64,000 bases of DNA from Cribrihabitans_A pelagius (lineage in GTDB: Bacteria; Pseudomonadota; Alphaproteobacteria; Rhodobacterales; Rhodobacteraceae). Location of the stretch: contig NZ_JBMERR010000010.1 in NCBI RefSeq assembly GCF_048820915.1, positions 62,001-126,000 on the forward strand. Direction: 5' to 3'. A program made the translations under genes and the position numbers. Below the pieces are notes generated by a model. That model did no database searches, was not told the origin of the DNA, and saw only the letters and a program-made list of their open reading frames with translations. Position 1 is the stretch's first letter. Each line of letters begins with the position of its first letter. Below are positions 57,484 through 64,000 of this stretch, piece after piece.

Positions 57484-58783
57484 ATGGTCCATTTGGCATC
57501 GAGTTTCGGCTCCTTTGACACATTCCTGCGCGGCGCCGACGCGTTCTGGTCGGTCGATCTGGCGGCGATGAACAATTCCGGCATAACCGGCTCGGCGGTG
57601 CTGGCGGTGAACACCGAAGATGACGGAACACGCTACCTCAATATCTCCATCGCTGCCGAAGGGCTGACGCCGGACGTGCGGCATGCCCAGCATGTGCATG
57701 GCACATTCGACGACGACGGGAACCCGTCGGACGCCCGCCTGCCGGATCTTGGCGATGATGCCGACGTGGACGGCTTTATCGAGGTGCTGGAAGGGCTGGG
57801 CGCCTATGGCGACATTCTGCTGCCGCTGGTCGGCAGGGATGGCGCCTTGCCGCTGACCGACAGCAACGGTAATTCTGACGTTCATTCAGAATTACCGGCT
57901 GGATGATGACAGCAATTTCTTCAGCCCCGTCTCAGGGACCGACTATACCGCCGAGGACCTGATGCCGCTGGAGTTCCGCGAGATTGTGCTGCACGGGCAG
58001 AATGTCGGCCCCGGCTTTGGCGCCGGTACGGATGGCGAGATTGACGGCAGCCAGGACGGTTTTGTCGGCCTCCTGCCTGTGGCCGCGGGTGAAATCGAGG
58101 CGACAAACCGCAGGCAGGCTCTGGATATCCTCTAAGACCAGATGGACATCGCCTCGGACACTTTCAGCTTCGGAAGACGCGACAATGAACTGAACGCTGG
58201 ACTGGGCGACGACACCGTCTCGGGCGGCGGCGCCGACCGGCTGAATGGCGAGAGCGGTGACGATGATATTGCGGGCGGCCGCGGCAATGACGTGCTGCGC
58301 GGCGGCGACGGCAGCGATCTGGTGAAGGGCAACAGCGGGAATGACTGGCTGTCCGGCGGCAACGGCGATGACACCGTGAAGGGCGGCAAGGGCGACGACA
58401 GTGCCTTTGGGGATGACGGCAACGACGTGCTGCGGGGCAAGGCCGGCGATGATGCGTTGCTCGGCGGTGCCGGGCGCGATGACCTCAGGGGGAATGCCGG
58501 CAATGATTTCCTGACCGGCGGCAATGGCTGGGACATGCTGGATGGCGGCGCCGGCTGGGACGAGTTCGTCTACAACGACCTGCGCGAAGGCCGGGATACC
58601 GTCAGCGGCTTCGAAGACGGCATGGATCTGATCAATCTCAGCGGCCTTGGGCTCGGCTTCCAGGACATCACCGTGGCAGAAGCCCGCGGCGGCTCGGCCA
58701 GCCGGATCGAATTCGGGAGCACAAAAATCGTGCTGCTGGATGTCAGCACTGATCTGGTCGACTCCGGCGATTTCATTTTCTGA
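57484..58783 (+). pseudogene. CHRD domain plus RTX calcium-binding protein, broken by frameshift and stop
   Basis: The first frame (57484-57906) encodes a CHRD-like domain: ITGSAVLAVNTEDDGTRYL and HAQHVHGTFDDDGNPSDARL, with an AGGAGA ribosome-binding site. It then stops, but the homologous sequence continues one frame later (NYRLDDDSNFFSPVSGTDYT, then EIVLHGQNVGPGFGAGTDGE). A TAA at 58133-58135 interrupts again; after it, same frame, come about nine Gly-Asp-rich RTX nonapeptides (GDDTVSGGGADRLNGESGD type, about 58200-58560) and a C-terminal export-type end. The intact protein would be a type I secreted Ca-binding protein. The frameshift lies in an 8-bp hairpin (57877-57899). If the TAA is an original end, two genes existed and only one was hit. 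Confidence 0.75.
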
Positions 58784-58807
58784 ACGGACTAGCCGGGCAG
58801 CAAACAG

Positions 58808-58846
58808 GCCGCGGCCCTGCTTGTGCGGGGCCGCGGCAGTCTTGTT
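58808..58846 (+). terminator. intrinsic-type terminator after the CHRD-RTX gene
   Basis: GCCGCGGCCC pairs perfectly with GGGCCGCGGC around a 10-nt loop, followed by AGTCTTGTTT. The rest of 58784-59086 has no gene; it is AT-rich around 58940-58985, where the ileS promoter is likely. Confidence 0.6.
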
Positions 58847-59086
58847 TCCAGGAAAGGCGTTCACGCAGGCGAACTGCGGCGCCGCGCCAAGCTGCGGCAC
58901 ATCTGCCGCTTTACCCTTGTGCGGGCACGGCCTATAAGGCGGTTCATGTTCTTGCTCTCGGCTATCATTATTCGAATTATATCCCCGGCGCTCTGAACTG
59001 TTGAGCCGCCGGGCAAAGGCGCTTGAGCCATCGCGCCGAACCGAATATCCAAATTTCCAGCCTTGATTATCCAAAGGACGCCCCCG

Positions 59087-62000
59087 ATGTGCGCCGACAC
59101 GCCCCAGACGCCTGATTACAAAGACACGCTAAACCTGCCCAAGACCGATTTCCCGATGCGCGCAGGCCTGCCCAAGCGCGAACCCGCCTGGCTGGAGCGC
59201 TGGGCCAAGATCGGCGTCTATGAGAAGCTGCGCGAGAAGGCCGCCGCCGGCAAGGGCACGGACGCGGAACGCACGCCCTTCACCCTGCATGACGGCCCGC
59301 CTTATGCCAACGGCCACCTGCACATCGGCCACGCGCTGAACAAGACCATCAAGGACATGATCGTGCGCAGCCACCAGATGATGGGCCACGATGCGCGCTA
59401 TGTGCCCGGCTGGGACTGCCATGGCCTGCCGATCGAATGGAAGATCGAGGAGCAGTACCGCAAGAAGGGCAAGAACAAGGACGACGTGAACGTGGTCGAC
59501 TTCCGCCGCGAATGCCGCAAGTTCGCCGAAGGCTGGATCGATATCCAGCGCGAAGAGTTCAAGCGGCTCGGCATCACCGGCAACTGGGCCGATCCCTACA
59601 TCACCATGGACTATCATGCCGAAGCGGTGATCGCGGATGAGTTCATGAAGTTCCTGATGAACGGCACGCTCTACCAGGGCTCCAAGCCGGTGATGTGGTC
59701 GCCGGTCGAGAAGACCGCCCTTGCTGAGGCTGAGGTCGAGTATCACGACAAGGAAAGCTTCACCATCTGGGTGAAGTTCAAGGTGGCCGAGGCGGGCGGT
59801 TTTGTCGCCGCAGACGGCGAGGACGCCGATTATGCCGGCGCCGACTCGGCGATTGTGGCGCAGGATCTGGAAGGAGCCCATGTGGTGATCTGGACCACCA
59901 CGCCCTGGACCATGCCCTCGAACAAAGCGGTGGTCTACGGCGAGGACATCTCCTACGGGCTTTATGAGGTGACGGGCACGCCCGACGAGTGCTGGGCCAA
60001 GGCAGGCGAGCGCTACCTGCTGGCCGACAACCTGGCCGCAGGCGTGTTCAAGCGCGCGCGGCTGAAGGGGGAGCATTACACCCGCCTGCGCGGCGTCTCC
60101 GCTGACGAGCTGTCGAGCCTGTCGCTCCTGCACCCGCTGGCCCATGCCGAAGGCTCCAACGGTGAGTGGGACGGCTTGCGCGATTTCCGCGCTGCGGACT
60201 TCGTCACCGATACCGAAGGCACCGGCTTTGTGCATTGCGCGCCCAGCCATGGCATGGAGGAATTCGAGCTCTACCGCGGCCTTGGCATGCTGGAGCAGGT
60301 GATCACCTACAATGTGATGAACGACGGCTCCTTCCGCAAGGATCTGCCGTTTTTTGGCGGCAAGTATATCCTCAACCGCAAGGGCGGCGAGGGCGATGCC
60401 AACACGGCGGTGATCGACAAGCTGGTTGAGGTTGGCGGGCTGCTCGCGCGTGGCAAGATCAAGCACAGCTACCCGCATTCCTGGCGTTCCAAGGCGCCGG
60501 TGATCTACCGCAACACGCCGCAGTGGTTTGCTTCCGTCGACCGCAAGCTGGACGATGGCATGGGCGAGATGGGCAGCAGCATCCGCGAACGCGCGCTGCG
60601 CTCGATCGACGAGCTGGTGAAGTGGTGGCCGCAGACCGGCCGCAATCGCCTGCATTCGATGATCGAAAGCCGCCCCGACTGGGTGCTGTCCCGTCAGCGC
60701 GCCTGGGGCGTGCCGCTGACCTGCTTCACCAAGAAGGGCGCGCTGCCGACCGACCAGGACTTCCTGCTGCGCAATGAAGACGTGAACAAGCGGATCGTCG
60801 CGGAATTCGAGGAGCACGGCGCCGACGTCTGGTACCAGGACGGCTTCAAGGCGCGGGTGCTCGATGGCATCGTGGATCCGGACGATTTCGACCAGGTCTT
60901 CGACGTGCTCGACGTGTGGTTCGATAGCGGCTCGACCCATGCCTTCGTGCTGCGCGACCGAGAGGACGGCACCGAGGACGGCATCGCGGACGTCTACATG
61001 GAGGGCACCGACCAGCACCGCGGCTGGTTCCACTCGTCGCTGCTTCAGGCCTGCGGCACCAAGGGGCGCGCGCCCTACCGCAACGTGGTGACCCACGGCT
61101 TCACGCTGGACGAGAAGGGCATGAAAATGTCCAAGTCGCTCGGCAACACCATCGTGCCGGAGGAAGTCGTCAAGCAATACGGCGCCGATATCCTGCGGCT
61201 CTGGGTGGCGCAGACAGATTACACCGCCGACCAGCGGATCGGGGCGGAGATCCTGAAGGGCACCGCCGACAGCTACCGGCGCCTGCGCAACACCATGCGC
61301 TTCCTGCTGGGCTCGCTCGGCGACTTTCGCGAGGAGCAGCGGGTGGCGCCCGCGGACATGCCCGAGCTGGAGCGCTGGGTGCTGCACCGCCTGGCCGAGC
61401 TGGACGCCAAGGTGTGCAAGGGCTACCGCGAGTTCGACTTCCAGGGCGTGTTCTCGGCGGTGTTCAACTTCGCCACGGTGGACCTGTCGTCCTTCTACTT
61501 CGACATCCGCAAGGATGCGCTCTACTGCGATGGCGAGACCCTGAACGCCCGCGCCGCGCGCACCGTGCTGGACATCCTGTTCCACCGGCTGACCACCTGG
61601 CTTGCGCCGGTCTTGGTCTTCACCATGGAGGAGGTCTGGCTGGAGCGCTACCCGGGCGAGGACAGCTCGGTGCACCTGCAGGACATCCCGGAAACCCCCT
61701 CCCAGTGGCTGAACGCCGATCTGGCCGCCAAGTGGTCGAAGATCCGCCAGGCCCGCCGCGTGGTCACCGCGGCGCTGGAGGTGCAGCGCAGCGGCAAGGT
61801 GATCGGCGCCTCGCTGGAGGCCGCTCCGGTGGTGCATGTGCGCGAGAAGGAGGTGCTGGCGGCGCTGAAGTCGGTGAATTTCTCCGACGTCTGCATCACC
61901 TCGGACATCGTGCTGACCAATGACCCGGCCCCGGCCGAAGCCTTCCGCATGCCCGAGGTCGATGGCGTCACCGTGGTGTTCGAGAAGGCCGAGGGGGACA

Positions 62001-62089
62001 AGTGCCAGCGCTGCTGGAAGATCCTGCCGGACGTGGGAGACCACAAGCACCCGGGCGTCTGCGGCCGTTGCGACAGCGCACTGGGCTGA
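59087..62089 (+). CDS. ileS: isoleucyl-tRNA synthetase
   Basis: 1000 residues, normal for the type with a C-terminal zinc finger. It charges tRNA-Ile and edits valine. The class I signatures are HLHIGH (HIGH at 79-82) and KMSKS (680-684). The CP1 editing domain lies between them (WTTTPWTMPSN, and GTGFVHCAPSHGMEEF). The C-terminal zinc ligands are CQRC and CGRC at the extreme end. ATG 59087 is preceded by AAAGGACG. No T-box is apparent in the upstream 300 bp. A strong terminator follows. Confidence 0.97.
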   Translation: MCADTPQTPDYKDTLNLPKTDFPMRAGLPKREPAWLERWAKIGVYEKLREKAAAGKGTDAERTPFTLHDGPPYANGHLHIGHALNKTIKDMIVRSHQMMGHDARYVPGWDCHGLPIEWKIEEQYRKKGKNKDDVNVVDFRRECRKFAEGWIDIQREEFKRLGITGNWADPYITMDYHAEAVIADEFMKFLMNGTLYQGSKPVMWSPVEKTALAEAEVEYHDKESFTIWVKFKVAEAGGFVAADGEDADYAGADSAIVAQDLEGAHVVIWTTTPWTMPSNKAVVYGEDISYGLYEVTGTPDECWAKAGERYLLADNLAAGVFKRARLKGEHYTRLRGVSADELSSLSLLHPLAHAEGSNGEWDGLRDFRAADFVTDTEGTGFVHCAPSHGMEEFELYRGLGMLEQVITYNVMNDGSFRKDLPFFGGKYILNRKGGEGDANTAVIDKLVEVGGLLARGKIKHSYPHSWRSKAPVIYRNTPQWFASVDRKLDDGMGEMGSSIRERALRSIDELVKWWPQTGRNRLHSMIESRPDWVLSRQRAWGVPLTCFTKKGALPTDQDFLLRNEDVNKRIVAEFEEHGADVWYQDGFKARVLDGIVDPDDFDQVFDVLDVWFDSGSTHAFVLRDREDGTEDGIADVYMEGTDQHRGWFHSSLLQACGTKGRAPYRNVVTHGFTLDEKGMKMSKSLGNTIVPEEVVKQYGADILRLWVAQTDYTADQRIGAEILKGTADSYRRLRNTMRFLLGSLGDFREEQRVAPADMPELERWVLHRLAELDAKVCKGYREFDFQGVFSAVFNFATVDLSSFYFDIRKDALYCDGETLNARAARTVLDILFHRLTTWLAPVLVFTMEEVWLERYPGEDSSVHLQDIPETPSQWLNADLAAKWSKIRQARRVVTAALEVQRSGKVIGASLEAAPVVHVREKEVLAALKSVNFSDVCITSDIVLTNDPAPAEAFRMPEVDGVTVVFEKAEGDKCQRCWKILPDVGDHKHPGVCGRCDSALG

Positions 62090-62113
62090 GATCCGCGCCT
62101 TTGAAAGACTGAT

Positions 62114-62150
62114 ACAACGCCCGGATGAACCGCCGGGCGTTGTTTTTTTT
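62114..62150 (+). terminator. intrinsic terminator of ileS
   Basis: Perfect 11-bp stem ACAACGCCCGG/CCGGGCGTTGT with an 8-nt loop, followed directly by eight T residues. The clearest rho-independent terminator in the window. Confidence 0.9.
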
Positions 62151-62246
62151 GCGCTGGCTCAACGCTCAGAGCCGGGAATTTTGCTTCATGTTCTGTTATC
62201 GGAACGGCAAAGCCCCTCAAGATATTGACGCCTTTGGCGGATTTGG

Positions 62247-62261
62247 TTAACAAGCTGTTAA
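62247..62261. promoter_or_regulatory. TTAACA-AGC-TGTTAA palindrome upstream of the one-TM protein gene
   Basis: Perfect 6-bp inverted repeat in an AT-rich stretch about 60 bp before the start at 62322. It is suitable as a repressor or activator site. Confidence 0.45.
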
Positions 62262-62321
62262 TTTTTGCAGATCTTTAGGTGTGTTTTTTTCAGCGGGACG
62301 ATATTGCGGGGGGGAGAATTG

Positions 62322-62951
62322 ATGGCGGTGCCACGGAAGGCGATACAATCCATACGGGAAAAGCCGTCGGCAGGCGGCAGGTCCGGGCTGCGGATCGAGG
62401 CGGTTTCGGCGCCCGGCAACATCAGGATCGGACTGGCGGCCTCCGCGCCGCAGGGAGAGCAAGCCGCAGCAGGGCAGGGCGCCAATGCAACGGAGCGCCC
62501 GTGCGATGCTGACGGTTCAGCCGCCCCGGGCCGCGCCCTTCAGAGACTGGTCCTTGCCGCCGCGGTCCTGATGTTCGCGGCGGGCGCGCTGGCGTATCTC
62601 GTGCCGCCCTCCGGAACCCCGGGTGCCCCGCAGGCGGCCGCCTCGGCGCCGGAACAGGCGGGCGATGCACTGGTCGCACGGATCACAGCAGGCACGCTGG
62701 CCGCGCTGCGCACGCCGCGATCGGCCGGGCCGCAGCCTGCCGCCGCCGCGCCGCCCGCGCCTTTGGAGAATGGCTCGCCGCTCTACCGCATGGTCGCTAC
62801 CGCAGCGGCGCAGGGTCAGTCGCAGACCTATATCGACCGCATGGTGAACGCCGCCTATGCCGCGGACGAGGTCAGTGTGCCCGCGGTGCTGATCGGCGCC
62901 GATGGGCAGGTCGATACCGCGACGCTGCTGGCGCTGTTCACCAGCCGCTGA
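62322..62951 (+). CDS. predicted single-pass inner-membrane protein, 209 aa, unknown
   Basis: Not recognised. The first 75 residues are a basic, low-complexity cytoplasmic region. One membrane helix follows (ALQRLVLAAAVLMFAAGALA, about 73-92), then an Ala/Pro-rich periplasmic part and a folded C-terminus with SPLYRMVATAAAQGQSQTYI and ADEVSVPAVLIGADGQVDTA. The topology, N-in, is typical of small envelope-associated proteins. GGGGGGGAGAATTG is the ribosome-binding site. It lies between ileS and the LysM protein, whose start is 130 bp downstream, so the two may be cotranscribed. Confidence 0.72.
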   Translation: MAVPRKAIQSIREKPSAGGRSGLRIEAVSAPGNIRIGLAASAPQGEQAAAGQGANATERPCDADGSAAPGRALQRLVLAAAVLMFAAGALAYLVPPSGTPGAPQAAASAPEQAGDALVARITAGTLAALRTPRSAGPQPAAAAPPAPLENGSPLYRMVATAAAQGQSQTYIDRMVNAAYAADEVSVPAVLIGADGQVDTATLLALFTSR

Positions 62952-63081
62952 GCCCGCCGCCGCCCGGATGCGCCCCGCTACCGCCATCGGCGGGACGGGC
63001 CAAACCCATTGAATCCATGAAATTTTTTACGGGCGCAGGCCGCGGTCTCCGCTGCCAGCCGCCTCAGTTCCGGGGAGACCC

Positions 63082-64000
63082 CATGAAGAACCGCATTGCC
63101 GCCGCCGCCCTCAGCCTGTTCACGCTGGCGGCAGCCCCCGCCGCCGCTGACCGCTGCGGCGGCACCTATACCGTGCAGAAGGACGACAGCCTCTCGGTGA
63201 TTGCCGACCGGCTCTACAAGGATGCCGGCATGTGGAGCGCCATCCACAACCGCAACATCGAGAAGATCGGCCCCAGGCCGGGCGCCATCCGGGTGGGCAT
63301 GAAACTGTCGCTTGCCTGCCTGAACGGTTTGCCGCTGGGGATGGCGGACGGCAAGCAGACCGCGGCCACCCGGGCCAAGGCAGTGCCGGTCAAAGTGCAG
63401 CCCGGCCACGCAGCGGTGCGCGGCAGGATCAACCTGCTGACCGGCGACGACTACGCCCCCTTTACCTCCAAGGCCGCGCATAACGGCGGGCTGATCACCG
63501 ATGTGGTGAATGCGGCGATGATCAAAGCGGCCCCGCAGGAGGGCTACGCGATCCACTGGGTGAACGACTGGGCCTCGCACTTCGACCCTCTGTTGGCGAA
63601 CGCGCTGCTGGATGCGGGCTTCCCCTGGTACAGGCCCGATTGCGAAACCATGCCCGAGGCCTACCGCTGCCAGAACTTCCATTTCTCCGAGCCGATGTTC
63701 GAAACCCTGATGCTGCTGTTTGCCGCCAAGGACCGGCCCTTCGCCTTTGAGGAGGACGCCGACATGGAGGGCAAGGTGCTGTGCCGGCCCACCGGCTATC
63801 TGACCTTCGACCTCGAAGAGCGCGGGCGGCGCTGGATCACGGAGAACAAGATCACCCTGAAGCAGCCGCACAAGGTGAAGGAGTGTTTCGACATGGTCGC
63901 GCGCGGCGAGGCCGATGCGGTGGCGGTCAACGAATTCACCGGCCGCAGCGTGATGCAGGAACACGGGCTGGAAGCGCAATTCACCGTGCTGCCGCAGCCT
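63082..64000 (+). CDS. LysM domain plus family 3 extracellular solute-binding protein, 3' end cut by the window
   Basis: 306 residues are visible and the gene continues past the edge. MKNRIAAAALSLFTLAAAPA is a signal peptide. A LysM-like domain follows at about 25-80 (YTVQKDDSLSVIADRLYKDA, then NIEKIGPRPGAIRVGMKL), the DSLSxIA pattern of peptidoglycan-binding repeats. From about residue 110 the sequence fits a family 3 binding protein (RINLLTGDDYAPFTSKAA, GLITDVVNAAM, then VARGEADAVAVNEF). The fusion would tether a small-molecule sensor or scavenger to the cell wall. ATG 63082 follows GGGGAGA. There is no transporter gene in view. Confidence 0.85.

Noticed and set aside
58784..59086. Possible T-box leader of ileS
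   Set aside because: No T-box consensus or specifier stem was seen, and the region's only strong hairpin is the terminator of the upstream gene.
59129..62050. 973-codon open frame antisense to ileS
   Set aside because: Shadow frame caused by high GC at third positions; ileS on the plus strand has HIGH and KMSKS motifs.

Overview
The window is GC-rich (only a few short AT-rich intergenic patches), gene-dense alphaproteobacterial chromosome. The gene content points to the Roseobacter group of Rhodobacteraceae: an ExoY-type EPS initiator, TamA/TamB, a CHRD/RTX exported-type protein, group III truncated haemoglobin, a YcjX/GNAT/YcjF block, and small intergenic palindromic repeat families. A Leisingera/Phaeobacter/Ruegeria-like organism is my inference. 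No rRNA, tRNA, CRISPR array, insertion sequence or phage gene was seen.

Layout. 1-7 kb: the 5' part of an ABC-transporter solute-binding protein, a THUMP-domain RNA methyltransferase, a glycine-rich repeat protein, an APH-like kinase and a DinB-fold protein, then almost 1 kb of repeat-rich noncoding DNA (6049-7018). 7-9.5 kb: a DgoK-like sugar-acid kinase and an AraC regulator, divergently arranged. 9.8-16 kb: exopolysaccharide genes (ExoY-like glycosyl-1-phosphate transferase, CpsD/ExoP-like P-loop protein without the Walker A lysine, Wzz-like protein, flippase, GT4 glycosyltransferase).

16.2-35 kb is the centrepiece: eight genes on the minus strand. In transcription order they are a Wzy/WaaL-like membrane polymerase, a KS-AT-KR-DH-ACP-TE polyketide synthase, a GT2 glycosyltransferase, a formyltransferase-adenylation(luciferase-like monooxygenase inserted)-PCP synthetase, an Sfp/EntD-type phosphopantetheinyl transferase, an SGNH-like protein, an SGNH-like plus glycoside-hydrolase-like fusion, and another GT2. 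The last six are joined by 4-bp stop/start overlaps or a few-bp gap, so they look translationally coupled. The adenylation pocket reads as a glycine code. The simplest reading is a one-module hybrid assembly line that builds a small formyl-glycine-derived polyketide inside an exopolysaccharide locus, with glycosyl transfer and glycan-type hydrolases encoded in the same operon. A WecB/TagA/CpsF glycosyltransferase diverges from it at 35.2 kb, and two more GT2 genes follow at 36-38.5 kb.

38.6-57 kb is mostly housekeeping: glucokinase, the TamA/TamB outer-membrane assembly pair, a GAPDH paralogue, an IclR regulator divergent from a glutamine-synthetase-like ligase, a lone glycine-cleavage H protein, a flavodoxin-like reductase, a GhrA-type reductase, an acyl-CoA dehydrogenase, TruA, the YcjX-GNAT-YcjF operon and a truncated haemoglobin. 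57.4-58.8 kb holds a CHRD-RTX gene broken by a frameshift exactly at a hairpin and by an in-frame stop. IleS, a one-TM protein and a LysM plus solute-binding (family 3) protein that runs off the end complete the window.

Four small intergenic repeat families (called A-D here) recur across the window; one of them keeps conserved ends and core while exchanging its central hairpin.
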